Source of the DNA: Gnetum montanum
Taxonomy: Eukaryota > Streptophyta > Gnetopsida > Gnetales > Gnetaceae
NCBI GenBank assembly: GCA_015680685.1
Contig: MNCI01011448.1
Span: 309,099-350,638, forward strand
DNA length: 41,540 nucleotides
Direction of reading: 5' to 3'
Shown here: positions 1-10,539 of the stretch, in pieces
Position numbering within the stretch: position 1 is the stretch's first letter
Layout: every line of letters starts with the position of its first letter
The notes under the pieces: model-generated
What the model saw: only the letters and a program-made list of their open reading frames with translations
Database searches by the model: none
Told to the model about the DNA's origin: nothing
Made by a program: the position numbers and the translations under genes

Positions 1-134
1 CTAGGCAATAGCCTTTTAAATTGAGTTTTTCCCCCCATGTGTTGGTATGTCCAAAATTTATGCATCAACAGGAGCAAGAAAGGCTCAAAGTTCCCTTATC
101 ATTTCCTACTCAACCTTAAGAGAGAGAGAGAGCA
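1..134. repeat. Direct repeat, left copy (partner 841-974)
   Basis: This block recurs at 841-974 with only about four mismatches. It begins CTAGGCAATAGCC and ends in a short GA run followed by GCA. The window starts exactly at the first matching base, so the repeat probably extends further left. The copies could be terminal repeats of a small non-autonomous element or a simple tandem duplication with a 706 bp spacer. No primer site or polypurine tract is obvious beside them. Confidence 0.85.
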
Positions 135-840
135 ATGAAACTGATGCATGTGAATGACATGCATGATAGGTAGGTTCTACAGTCTTGTTTCTTTATTCTT
201 GGCAATGGATCCACAATAGTCAACAGTAACAGAGCAACATGGATGACAATCAACAATCTCAACAAGAAACCAAGAGGCAACAATTTTCTATTCCCTTTTC
301 ACGGCAAACCTGTGATGGTGGCAGACATAGGATTGGAGATAGCAATGCATTTACCAATGTGTGATAGTAAGATCTAGAAACTCACACACACACACACTCT
401 TTTTGCTACGATGTTGCAACAGTAGAAAACAGTAGTTTTAGGCATAGGTTTTATAGTTTTATTCTATTTTTGGTGGGCAAATAGCAGGGTTCTCCAAATA
501 GGGACAAATTTTCCTTTCTCCTGCTAACGATGGAGCATGTTTTGTCTATGCGTCAAAGATGCATCAGCGTGCCCCTTCATCTAACCTTTTCTCTCTCTCT
601 CTCTCTCCTTCATTCCATGGCTACAAGCAGTATTGGCTATGATAGCATCTACAACGGAATGGGTACAAACAATGACGGTAGCCAGAAAGTAGGGAAAGTT
701 TATTTTGGTTACCTTTTGTATTCTTGAGTTTGAGACACTCATTCCAATTAAAATTCCTTTTTCTTACTAGTTTCAAAAGGCCACATAGCCCTCTATAGTT
801 GAAACTATTCCTAGGTTTTCATGCCCATAGAGGAGGCATC
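135..840. other. Spacer between the direct repeats, no gene recognised
   Basis: The spacer holds a CA microsatellite near 383-397 and a CT microsatellite near 592-607. A 65-codon open frame at 530-727 runs through the CT tract and resembles no family I know. Its Ser/Leu composition comes from the microsatellite. I see no supported gene. Confidence 0.5.
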
Positions 841-974
841 CTAGGCAATAGCCTTTTAAATTGAGTTTTTTCCCCCATGTGTTGGTATGTCCAAAATTTA
901 TGCATCAACGGGAGCAAGAAAGGCTCAAAGATCCCTTATCATTTCCTGCTCAACCTTAAGAGAGAGAGAGAGCA
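841..974. repeat. Direct repeat, right copy (partner 1-134)
   Basis: This is the second copy of the 134 bp repeat at the window start. Similarity stops just after the GA run: the left copy continues ATGAAACTG and the right copy CACGCATCC. That fixes the right boundary of the repeat unit. Confidence 0.85.
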
Positions 975-2584
975 CACGCATCCCCAATAAGATTCCTTAG
1001 AAAGACCAAGAAGCCCCTTTGTTCTGCTGGCGCCACCCCCCCTTGCCCAACCCACCCTTCTTTTTTTCTTCTAAGCAGCTCCCACCAATCCTCCTTAAAT
1101 AACCATGTTTGCCACCTCTGCATGTCATCACTACCACCACTCACGTAACATCCTCATGTCACATAACATCCACATGTCATGTAGCGTCTGCCACCACCAG
1201 TTACACTAGGCATCCACTAACCGTGCTCTCCTTTCTCACACAAATGGTGTTTTATGACATAGACATTTGTGGTTATTGCAATAATAGTGACATTACACTT
1301 GTTGACCTCCATGAAAAGCTCTACTTACCTAGATTATATGTATTTTATATATAAACTCAATTCATATTTGAGTTTTCAAAAGTCCAAAATAGGTTTTAGA
1401 TATCTTAGATCTCTGGGCCAACAAGCATCCTATTGATTAGACCAATAAGTCATGGCCCCGTGCCTAGCGTGGGCGATGTTGGCATCAACATATACATTCA
1501 ATAACTTTCAAAGAAGAAATATTTCCTAGCAACAATGTCTTCTATCAACTACTCTAAATGCTAGTTTGTCTTCTAGTTAATAGATTATTCTTGTTGAAAA
1601 TTATCTTTCAAAAATTTTCCTAAGGACCATAGATATCTTTTGTGTCAAAGATATCTTTTTCAAGACATAGAAAAAGTTTGGATGAACTTTAGCTTCAATT
1701 GGATAAACATCTATCTTACTAAAGACACCTTATTTCATTCTAAAGACATCTTTCAATATTAAAGATTTCTATTTCACTATCCTAAAAAATATCTATATGA
1801 CTTTTCAACCTCTAAAGAGTCTTGACAACTTCTACTAGGTTCCCAAAACCTCTACTAGGTCACGATAGCTTCTTTTTAAGTTCAAACATGCTAATAAAAG
1901 CTCATTTTTTTGTCATTACTTGCTCATAGATGTTTTTTCTTTGAAGTGTTAGAAACATCTTTGGATTAAAAGATATCTTTCATAATTAGTCAAAACTCTA
2001 ATGTCTTTTGATATATCCTTTAAAATTCATCAAAATTTTAGCTTCTATTGTCTACCATAAATAATCACAAGAAGGTCAAAGACAAAAATTCTATTGACTA
2101 CAAGAGTTCTCATTTATACATTTTATGAAAAATTCTAAAACTAGGAATTTCAACCTCTTTCTTTTTTAGTTATATCCAAAACTTGAAAATGTTGAGCTTG
2201 TGAAATAATTTATAAAACCAAATTTCACAAACTAACTAGAAACTAGAAGATCATCCTTAAATTAATAATTGTATTTTTTCTTCATTTTTTGGATATAATT
2301 GAACAAAGTAGATATTATAAGTTGTATAAAACATATAGATGTGCAATCTTCTACAAACTATCCCATATTAATTTGAGAGAATATAAAATCATACCTATAT
2401 CTATGTGATTGTTCAATTTCGATATCTTTGTCTAGCTTTATAGTTACTATCATGGGAGTACTTTTATGTTTTTTATTTTTAAGCTTATACTTACCTACAA
2501 GGTTTTTGATACTAATCTAAAACCTTCCTTAAACATGTGCAATCTTTTTTTCTTTTTTTCTTACAACTTTTCCCTCCCACATTT
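975..2584. other. AT-rich intergenic stretch without recognisable gene
   Basis: The region is strongly AT-rich from about 1350 onward and stop-rich in all frames. Variants of a short word like AAAGATATCTTT recur between about 1620 and 1990 (for example AAAGACATCTTT and AAAGATTTCT), which may mark an old degenerate repeat. A short direct duplication of CTCTACTAGGT lies near 1830-1860. I could not identify any coding or RNA gene. Confidence 0.45.
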
Positions 2585-3960
2585 TTTTATTTGCCTTTTG
2601 ACTTTTGTATTTCCTTTGTTGTTATATTGACTTTTTAGGATTTCTTATAAACCTTATAAGTATGCTATTTCGCTTATATGTACAATGAAATTTATGATGA
2701 CTAGTTTGATTATGATTCATTTTGGTGTATCAACCTGTTTGAGATAATAGGTTCAATCAAGTGAGGTCCAAAATTGACAATGATGATAAAAGTAGAGTAA
2801 AAGTGGGAATCATAAGGATTGATTCATCATGATTTCTGATTTGAAGAGCAATTACCGATTGGCCTAAATTTTGGTGATTTGATATGTAACTGGTTGGTAA
2901 ATCCCGGCTAGGTGTAGCCTCTATTCGTGACATAGCCGCTATTCATGACAATCGAGGAAAGCGTGCACAATAAAAGAAAATTGAAAGAAAGAAAATATTT
3001 ATCTTCTATTCCGGTGCAATATCAATTTTGAATAACCTAAAAACGAAACGAGAAGGAAGCTAGCTGTGAAATGTAGCGCATCCATAGATTTTGGTCGAAC
3101 AAACCAAAATAAGTGAAGGGCTACGCAGCGTAGGGATGCTATAAAAGACCACTCAAACTATGACCACCACCAGCAGCAGCAAGCACTCCCATCCATTCAC
3201 CTGAACCAGCCAGGCAGCCTTGGAGGGGCATCCAGATCTTCCATCATGACAACGTGCATGGCCACCTTCAGCATAGTAGCCTTGTACACATTGGTGGCGG
3301 CAGCTGGCACTGCCATGGCCCAATGTGGGTCCAGCAGCGGCCCAACGTGGGTCCAGCAGCGGCCCCACCTACAAGACAATGTACGTGGACCCACATGGGG
3401 CCTTCCAGATTTGGCATTATGGTAAGTCCACGTGGCTGTCATCATCGCAGCGCTCCAACACCTTCAGCAATGCCACCTCGATCGGCCTGGAGCACCTACA
3501 CTCCTACATCGCCTCCGCCTCCGCAAATGACTCCTCCTCCACCAACACCACCACCACGCCCACGCCTGTGCTGACCGACTTCTTCAAGCACGGATGCAAA
3601 CGTCCGGGAAACGTGCACCGCATCTGAGTGAGCATCCCTACACCAGAGCAAGCATGAGCACGACGCCCGTCGCTCGAGTCGGGATTGAAATTGAAATGCT
3701 GGCAGGAATTTGACGTGGTAGTGTCGCGCTTGAGCGACCGCGACTCCGCCGATGATGAAGGGGCTGTGGAGCAACAGCTGCTAACTTTGGTAGGCGCTGT
3801 GACGGCTTCCCCTCCCAAAATGACACACAGCAAGGGTGTCCTTGTGTTCAGCCTTGCTTCGTATGACAGCGCCACCGAGATGTGGGTCCACCTCAACCTC
3901 AACTCCACGTCCACGTCCACCTTCCAATCGCCATCACCATCAGCTTCAGCGCCAACACCA
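2585..3960 (+). repeat. Duplicated segment, copy 1 (SOUL promoter plus gene)
   Basis: This segment aligns with 6852-8265 across the upstream region, the TATA box and most of the coding region. Both contain the same landmarks in order: GTTATATTGACTTTTTA, AAGTATGCTATTTCGC, a GAAAGAAAGAAAATATTT block, the TATA box and the coding start. Copy 1 has small insertions relative to copy 2. It ends abruptly where retrotransposon sequence begins (about 3966), while copy 2 continues to a natural stop at 8400. Confidence 0.85.
3140..3147 (+). promoter_or_regulatory. TATA box of SOUL copy 1
   Basis: TATAAAAG lies about 100 bp upstream of the ATG at 3246. The same box sits at the equivalent place in copy 2 (7351-7358), with CCACTCAAACTATGACC conserved downstream. 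This suggests the duplication carried a complete core promoter. Confidence 0.75.
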
Positions 3961-3963
3961 TAA
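3246..3963 (+). pseudogene. SOUL-type haem-binding protein pseudogene (copy 1)
   Basis: This is a decayed copy of the gene at 7454-8400. It starts with the same hydrophobic signal-like segment (ATG 3246, then Val/Leu/Ala-rich to AMAQ). A 22 bp tandem duplication near 3322-3365 then shifts the frame. The SOUL region continues in another frame: GAFQIWHYGKSTWLSSSQ, then PVLTDFFKHG, stop at 3625, a second stop near 3655, then the EMWVHLNLN end. Both in-frame stops are TGA where copy 2 has CGA, the change expected from deamination of methylated CpG. The 3' end is lost at the junction with retrotransposon sequence. SOUL proteins bind haem or tetrapyrroles; this copy cannot encode a full protein. 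Confidence 0.85.
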
Positions 3964-3984
3964 TCAATGGAGCTTGTTCTCTCT

Positions 3985-4022
3985 ATAACTCGAGGACGAG
4001 TTTTCATTCAGTCGTGGGGGTA
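3985..4022 (+). mobile_element. Athila 3' internal tail with polypurine tract, truncated
   Basis: ACTCGAGGACGAGTTTTCATTC followed by GTCGTGGGGGTA is the conserved end of the internal region in this window's Athila elements; compare 5415-5448, 23795-23829 and 39490-39524. The G-rich run is the polypurine tract that primes plus-strand synthesis, and the LTR begins right after it. Only this tail remains: immediately upstream is the 3' end of the SOUL pseudogene. Confidence 0.7.
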
Positions 4023-4861
4023 TGATGAGTCATGAATTTGCTAGCTGTGATATCACTGCCATGATATCACAAGGGTTGCGATATCGCGTACACGATGTAT
4101 CGTACGTGATATCGCGTCGCACCACGAAATCTATGAATAAGAGGTGGCTCTTCCTTGTTTCTTAGTTTTATGTTAGATTGTAGCTAAAATCTGGTAGTTT
4201 TCTCCCTCCAGAGATAGAATATTTTCTAATGTCTGCTTGCAGTGTGGTGATTGTAATTGTACGACATCCTTTATTCGAGTGTGACATACTTGGACACACA
4301 CATGACTGGCAATAAAGATTGAGATTACTTCATCATTGTAGCATTCACTTTGTTTATTTGTTTATTTAATTGTTATTTACTGCTTTCCTAATTAATCTCT
4401 CTCACCCTTATTTCATGTTAGAATGCAAAATGAGTACGACTTGGTTACGAGCATTTAAGTGTGACTACTTGGTAACCTAGTAGCGTACCTAGGATCTGCG
4501 CTTGGTAATCCCAGTGGTAGTCGTGCACGAAGTCCAAGATGTGTATCGATAATCAAGGAACAAATGCTCATCGCACCTAGGCTAGATTAGATTCTTTTAC
4601 CCTTTCTCTCTTAGCTTAGATAATATTACTTTCTATTGCCTTCAGGAGTAGCATTAGATTTGGAAACTCATCATACATCTCACTCTGGACTAAACCATAC
4701 ATGACAAATATAATACTAGTCCAGGTGGAAATATAGCAAACTATGACCTACGGATAACTGTCTAGGTGCCACAACTAGTCCATCTGTAGAGTTCAACCGG
4801 ATTGCACATAAAAACGCTCATATTCGTATGGTTGAGTATAGGGGTACCTCGCCACTCATCA
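4023..4861 (+). mobile_element. Athila-type LTR 'E' (3' LTR of a truncated element)
   Basis: It begins TGATGA right after a polypurine tract and ends ACTCATCA, the inverted TG..CA termini used by every LTR here. Its last 200 bp match LTRs A, B and D in layout, with the ATTCGTATGGTTG block near the end. AATAAA at 4311-4316 sits where the other LTRs have their polyadenylation signal. The U3 start is distinctive: repeated GATATC and palindromic TATCGCGTACACGATG-type words. No clear TATA box remains. No matching 5' LTR is present. Confidence 0.8.
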
Positions 4862-5448
4862 TAAGGGATCTGAAAAGGGTTAATTATTAAGGAAAATTTA
4901 CCAAAAGTAATGTTGATCCGTTGGTGACTATAGGTGATGCTAAAAGAAATGCTTGAGGAAGAATGTCATTTGCCAAGCATAAAAACAAAGCTAAGAGAGG
5001 AACAACAAAGGATATGACCATGGATACATCATAAAACATACAAGATAGTAGCTCAAGCTTCACATGTTTGCTAGATCCATGGGGCAATGAGAAGAAATTT
5101 TAGTCCAACCTTCAAAGAATGTTTTGCATAACTAGAGAAGCATCGACATAATAATTAAGGTTAAAATTTTGCCACCACTAGTGACAACGAGAAGAATCAT
5201 CTTCATTAGATTCTTGAAGATCTCTACAAATTTTGTAATCTTCAAAGTTTGTCTAGTCTTTTTTTCACTCTGTCATTTTGTATACATCCACTTGAATAAA
5301 ATTTTGTTATGTGGCACTTAGAGTCTATCTATTCCATCTAGTCAGTTTGTATGTCAGTCAATAATCCCATACCTTCCCAATATTTTGTAAGGAACTTGTT
5401 CCTTCTCTTCTACACTCAAGGATAAATTTTTATTCAATCATGGGGGTA
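4862..5448 (+). mobile_element. Athila internal remnant upstream of LTR 'D'
   Basis: The left part (4862-5050) matches the reverse complement of about 27165-27365. The right part (about 5045-5448) matches the reverse complement of 10540-10930. It ends in ATTCAATCATGGGGGTA, a polypurine tract, directly before LTR D. Broken coding-like stretches are visible but I cannot assign them. It is the 3' end of the internal region of an old element whose 5' part is gone. Confidence 0.65.
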
Positions 5449-6379
5449 TGATGAAACACATTTTTTCATCAACTTCAATGTCAGGTATTCGATATCAGAG
5501 CCTTGATGTCAAGTGTCCAATGTTAGGGTGAGGATGCAATGTTGGGTATTCAACATTGGATCTAGGATGCAACGTCGAATATCCAATGTTAGGGGGTATT
5601 AGCTAGCCTATAAATATAGCACTTGGGCATACAATTTGGGCATTAGTTTCAATAGTTTTGCATTAGTTTTTCATCATTTTGTCAATAGAGTAGCTGAATT
5701 CTTACAGTTTTATTCCATAATCTTAGAGAATAGTCAATGATTGAAGTCTTATTCCATAATCTTAGAGAATAATCTAAGTTAGTTGTATGAAGTCTTATTT
5801 GATTGGCAATGTACCTAGACATATTCCCTGAATGGTAATAAGATCAAGATTTATTCTTATTTATTGTAGCACTTTGACTTAGATTAGATTTACTTTCCAT
5901 GCAATTTTTCATGTACTTAGTTAATATTTACATCTTCATGCATGTTAATTAATTAAGAACATAAGTACGATCACTTCAAGCATGCGTATGACTCTTGGTA
6001 ATCCCAGCAATGCTTAATGTTTGGTAACCCAATAGTATTATATGTGTTCAGGATGTGCACAAGAAGTGGGATTGGATACTTATGTTAGGGTAGTTGATTT
6101 TTAATTAACAATTAGATTAGTTGAATTGATTATAAATTGAGTTTCAACCTATTTTTAACCATATAATAATAAAATATAAAATAATAAAAATCATATGCCT
6201 CACTGTGAACTAAACCATATGTGACAAAGCTACCACTAGTCCAAGTGGGAAGACAACAAACTATGATCAAGGCATAGCGATCTAGATGCCATAGCTAATC
6301 CCATCCATGAAATTCGACTGGATCATGCATGAACACTTTTGATTCGTATGGTTGGATGTAGGGGTCTCGCTGCTCATCA
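5449..6379 (+). mobile_element. Athila-type LTR 'D' (3' LTR of a truncated element)
   Basis: It begins TGATGAAAC after a polypurine tract and ends GCTGCTCATCA. A TATA box (TATAAATA) lies at 5609-5616, about 160 bp into the LTR, the same spacing as in elements A and B. The U3 carries repeats of a word like CAATGTTGGGTATTC. The conserved block TTCGTATGGTTGGATGTAGGGG lies just before the 3' end. There is no 5' LTR partner or target duplication in the window. Confidence 0.82.
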
Positions 6380-6439
6380 CCTAAGGATAAAAAATAATGA
6401 ATAAAATAAGATAATTAAATTGCTAATTTAATCTAACTA

Positions 6440-6524
6440 GCTACACCTAACTAATCCTAACATAAGCATCCATTCCCACTTGTCGTACACATCTTGAACA
6501 CGTTTAACACTATTGGGTTACCAA
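6440..6524 (-). mobile_element. Inverted LTR fragment
   Basis: The reverse complement matches the middle of LTR D (about 6018-6100): TTGGTAACCCAATAGT, then a GATGTGTAC word, AAGTGGGA and ACTTATGTTAGG in the same order. It lies about 60 bp past the LTR D end in opposite orientation, so it is a separate small LTR scrap or a local inverted duplication. Confidence 0.65.
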
Positions 6525-6851
6525 ATAAACATATTTATAAAGGTAATAGGTTAATAATAGGTTAATAATATCATATAAAGGTAACTCTATAAATCATATT
6601 TAAAAAATAGGTTAATAATATCAAATAAAGGTAAATTTATAAAGATTATTAACAATTGATAATATTTAACAACATCTAATAAATAAACTAAAATCACTAA
6701 TTTACATCCTAGGTGAGTTGAAGTATCTATATACCCATTTACATGAAGCATGATTTGATTCCAAGGTAATGGATAATGTCTTGGAATCCAACACCTTGAT
6801 GTGGCTTTACCTCTTATCTTATGTAGCTAGAACCATGTTGAGAAATGATAA
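6525..6851. other. AT-rich spacer with short tandem-like repeats
   Basis: Variants of AGGTTAATAATATCA followed by ATAAAGGTAA occur two to three times between 6540 and 6640. No open frame or RNA gene is recognisable. The duplicated SOUL promoter segment begins at about 6852. Confidence 0.45.
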
Positions 6852-7350
6852 TATTTTTGAATTTGCTTTTTGATTTTTGTATTGCCTTTCTTGTTATATT
6901 GACTTTTTAAGATTTCTTATAAGCCTTATAAGTATGCTATTTCGCTTATATGGACATTTTGGTGTCACAACCTGTTTGAGATAATAGGTTGAATGACGTG
7001 AGGTCGAAAATTGACAATGATAAAAATAGAGTAAAAGTGGGAACCATAAGGGATTGATTCATCATGATTTCTGATTTGAAGAGCAATTACCGATCGGCCT
7101 AAATTTTGGTGATCTGATATGCAACTGGTCGGTAAATCGCGGCTATGTGTAACAGCTATTCATGACAATCGATAAAAGTGCGCACAATAAAAGAAAATTG
7201 AAAGAAAGAAAATATTTATCTTCTATTCCCGTGTAACCTAAAAACGAAACGGGAACGAAGCCAGCCGTGAACCGCAGCGCATCCATAGATTTTGGCCGAA
7301 CATATCAATCTGGACCAAAGTAAGTGAAGGGCTACGCAGCGCAGGGGCGC

Positions 7351-7358
7351 TATAAAAG
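7351..7358 (+). promoter_or_regulatory. TATA box of the SOUL gene
   Basis: TATAAAAG lies 103 bp upstream of the ATG at 7454, which predicts transcription starting near 7383 and a short 5' leader. An ATG at 7373 opens a 13-codon frame but probably lies upstream of the transcription start. The box is conserved in copy 1. Confidence 0.8.
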
Positions 7359-7453
7359 ACCACTCAAACTATGACCACCAGCAGCAGCAAGCCCTCCCAT
7401 CCATTCACCTGAACCAGCCAGGCAGCCTTGGAGGGGCATCCAGATCTTCCATC

Positions 7454-8400
7454 ATGACGACGTGCATGACCTTCAGCATAGTAGCCTTGTACACGTTGGT
7501 GGCGGCGGCTGGCGCTGCCATGGCCCAACGTGGGTCCAGCAGTGGCCCCACCTACGAGACAACGTACGTGGACCCACACGGGGCCTTCCNACCTTCAGCA
7601 TAGTAGCCTTGTACACGTTGGTGGCGGCGGCTGGCGCTGCCATGGCCCAACGTGGGTCCAGCAGCGGCCCCACCTACGAGACAACGTACGTGGACCCACA
7701 CGGGGCATTCCAGATCCGGCATTATGGTAAGGCCACGTGGCTGTCGTCATCGCAGCGCTCCAACACCTTCAGCAACGCCCCCTCGGTCGGCCTGGAGCGC
7801 CTACGCTCCTACGTCGCCTCCGCCTCCGCAAATGACTCCTCCTCCACCAACACCACCACCACCACCACCACGCCCGTGCTCACCGACTTCTTCAAGCGCG
7901 GACGCAAACGTCCCGGAAACGTGCGCATCCGAGTGAGCATCCCTGCGCCAGAGCAAGCACGAGCACGGCGGCCGTCCCCCGAGTCGGGACTGAAATTGAA
8001 GCGTTGGCACGAATTCGACGTGGCAGTGTCGCGCTTCAGCGACCACGACTCGGCCGACGACGAAGCGGCCGTGGAGCAGCAGCTGCTCACTTTGGTAGGC
8101 GCTGTGACGGCTTCCCCTGCCAAAATGGCACACGGCAAGGGTGTCCCTGTGTTCAGCCTTGCTTCGTATCACAGCGTCACCGAGATGTGGGTCCACCTCA
8201 ACCTCAACTCCACGTCCACGTCCACGTCCACCTTCCAATCGCCATCACCATCAGCGCCAGCACCAGCACCGCGTCAGACTGAGGCTGACTCTGCGACTGA
8301 GGCGGGGGCTTGGCCATGGCCATTTGCTGGTGGTGATGGACATGGACATGGACAGGGCTCCACTCCTGCACTCGCACCCGCATCAGGAAAGCCTTGGTAG
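7454..8400 (+). CDS. Secreted SOUL-type haem-binding protein
   Basis: This is a predicted SOUL haem-binding family protein, a plant tetrapyrrole-binding fold. The chosen ATG (7454) gives a signal peptide of about 25 residues: hydrophobic FSIVALYTLVAAAG, then AMA-Q cleavage. The domain follows with FQIRHYGKATWL (about 45-56), TFSNAPSVGLERLRSY (64-79), PVLTDFF (100-106), RVSIPAPE (119-126) and EMWVHLNL (203-210). The usual Asn..Met-Thr-Ala stretch before PVLT is replaced by a Ser/Asn/Thr run coded by ACC repeats. A Ser/Thr/Pro tail and a GHGHGHGQG segment extend the C terminus by about 60 residues beyond the usual end. As written, the frame is broken by a single N at 7590 that duplicates 121 bp; discounting that duplicate gives one frame of about 274 codons. 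No intron is needed. The family call is strong; haem binding and export are inferred. Confidence 0.82.
7469..7711 (+). other. Assembly artefact: direct duplication around single N (7590)
   Basis: 7469-7589 and 7591-7711 are the same 121 bp of the SOUL 5' coding region with two or so mismatches, joined by one N. This looks like two overlapping contig ends that were not merged. Because 121 plus 1 is not a multiple of three, the join breaks the reading frame. Confidence 0.85.
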
Positions 8401-9529
8401 GACTGCCCCTCTCCTTCATCCAAGATTAACATTAAGAGCCTCTCCCTTGTTGTCCCTGTCACTCGTCTCCAACTTCTCGCGCCAGCCATAATCTTTGTTC
8501 ATCCACCTTTCTATTACCGCATGTAAAAACATTTCTTACATGTTGGTATTATCCTTTTATTTATATTTGGCATAAATTTGTGCGATGTATGCATTTCAAT
8601 ATGGTTAACTTGTCTTGGTTAAATATTCCCGTTCGCACTTTGCGAGTCACAGGTATCCTGCCTTATGTCTGCGATGAAATTTTAGTAATTGTTTGTTCAA
8701 ATTCTTAAATCTACGACGGGCTCTCTATAAACTTCCATACTACCACCATTATTCTTTTTCAATAAAAAAATTTATCACAAAGCATGTATTCTACATGCAA
8801 CCTGATTTAATAGCTTCAATTTCAACCTCAACAATTATTTTTTAAATTAATCTTATAATTTAAATAATGAGGTATTAACTTTTTTGTAAGACTTTTGATT
8901 TGGAAACTTCAAATTATCTATTTAGAAAGTTTGAATTTCACTCTATGTTGAGGAGATAATTGCTGTTAAAAAAAAAGTTTAGGTTACAACCCCCATTGCA
9001 CAATCCCCAACCACAAAAGTAATCTTATATTCTTACTAAGTTTCAACTTTTTGTAATCCAAAATCATCATCATCATCCTAACTTTATCCCAACAAAATCA
9101 AACCGATTACATGAGTTCTGTATCACCATCTACCTCTATGAAAAGTTAGATTTTTGTTTATTTGCACTTTCTTCAAATCATCTTCAATCATGTGATTATT
9201 GTACATCGCATTTGGGGAATCCCCTAGCATCTACAAAATATGAAAAAGAAACTCATTCATGAGATTTGATAAGATTTTATAGCAAGTTGCCAACCTGATG
9301 ATGACCCTCCTCCTCTCATATTTTAAACTTGGAACTAGCACTAGTGGAGTTTATAATCTAAAACCATATTATTTTTCAATCTTCTCTAAATTTATAATAA
9401 GAAAAAATAAGGGTATTTGTATGTAACCTAGTAAAAGTCGAACAAACTTAGTATTATTATTTTGTTTAATAAGGTTACATAATTTTCATTTTTATTATTA
9501 TAAAATTAATAGTTTATTATTATTATTAG
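8401..9529. other. SOUL 3' flank and AT-rich spacer
   Basis: This probably includes the SOUL 3' UTR. There is no AATAAA close to the stop; AATAAA occurs only at 8761-8766. A short ATC run lies near 9064-9077. Past about 8560 the sequence is AT-rich and stop-rich, and I recognise no gene or repeat in it. Confidence 0.45.
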
Positions 9530-10539
9530 AGATGAACAATGAGTATATCCTATGCCCAACCATACGAATCACAAGCATTCACACACAATCTGGTTGAATT
9601 CTATGGATTCGACTAGATGTCGCATCTAGATCGTTATGCCTTGATCGTAGTTCATTGTCTTCCCACTTAGACTAGTGGTGGCTTTGTCACATATGGTTTA
9701 GTCCAGAGTGAGTCATATGATTCTTGATGTTGTTTCGGCCTTATGCTACTCCTAATGACAATAAAGAAATTAATTATTTAACTAATTAGCAATAGAAAGT
9801 AAAGTCTAAACTAGCCTACAAGCAATGAGTGTCCATTCCCAACTTGCCGTACACATCCTAAACCCACGTATCCAGTACTAGGATTACCAAGCACTATGCT
9901 ACTAGGCCAACCAAGCAATAATGTTGCTAGGGTTACCAAGTGAATACATGTTTACGCTTGAAACTACTCATGCTCATTCTACCAATTCATTCATATGCAT
10001 GGAAACGTAAATATTAACAAAGTACATGCAAAATAAATTGCATGGAAAGTAAATCTAATCTAAGTCAAAGTGTTGCAATGAATAAGAATCAATCTCAATA
10101 TTATTTCCATTCATGGAATATGTCCAAGTACATTTCCACTCGAATAAGATGTCGTACAACTAACTCTGATGCACACTATGGGTACTCACTAATTATTCTC
10201 TAAGATTATAGAATAAAACTACAAGAGTTCAACTACTCTATTAACAAAGACCTATCATAAACATGGTGGGTGAGTAGGTATTTATAGACTTTATTATGGA
10301 GCTATGTCAATGGGGCCTCATAAACATAGCAAACACTATGTTGATGTGGCCCCATCAATGGGGCAACACCACGTAGACAGGGCCTTCTAGACGGGGCCTC
10401 GATTAACGTGAAACTTTGATGCATCGTCATTATTCACCTAGATACAATGGCATGCATCAAGGCATTTGCATCAAGGAATCTACATTGAGGTATCTACCTC
10501 AACACAACTACATCAATGCAACTAACCAATGCTTCATCA
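9530..10539 (-). mobile_element. Athila-type LTR 'C', minus strand
   Basis: Read on the minus strand, it starts TGATGAAGC at 10539 right after a GTGGGGGTA polypurine tract and ends near 9530 in a decayed form of GCTCATCA. The block ATTCGTATGGTTGG appears just inside the end, as in the other LTRs. A TATA box (TATAAATA on the minus strand) lies at 10279-10286. The U3 has repeated GGCCCCATTGATG-type words. It is the 3' LTR of a minus-strand element whose remaining internal part lies at 10540-10930. Confidence 0.8.

Larger units (their letters stand above)
6852..8265 (+). repeat. Duplicated segment, copy 2 (SOUL promoter plus gene)
   Basis: This is the partner of 2585-3960. It keeps the same promoter landmarks and coding region, with more CpG sites than copy 1; copy 1 often has TG or CA where this copy has CG. 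The two copies are in the same orientation, about 4.3 kb apart, with retrotransposon remnants between them. Confidence 0.85.

Noticed and set aside
530-727. 65-codon plus-strand frame
   Set aside because: Composition is dominated by the CT microsatellite; no recognisable domain or promoter.
4023-6379. LTR E and LTR D as the two ends of one short element
   Set aside because: Both have a polypurine tract upstream, neither has a primer site after it, and their U3 regions differ. They are separate 3' LTRs.
7462-8400. A 312-codon frame beginning at GTG 7462
   Set aside because: Its first 42 residues are out of frame with the SOUL protein and exist only because of the duplicate around the N at 7590. 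The ATG at 7454 gives the proper signal peptide and matches copy 1.
8204-8491. Open frames on both strands over the SOUL 3' end
   Set aside because: They are shadows created by Ser/Thr/Pro and Gly-His repeat coding; no family match and no independent promoter.
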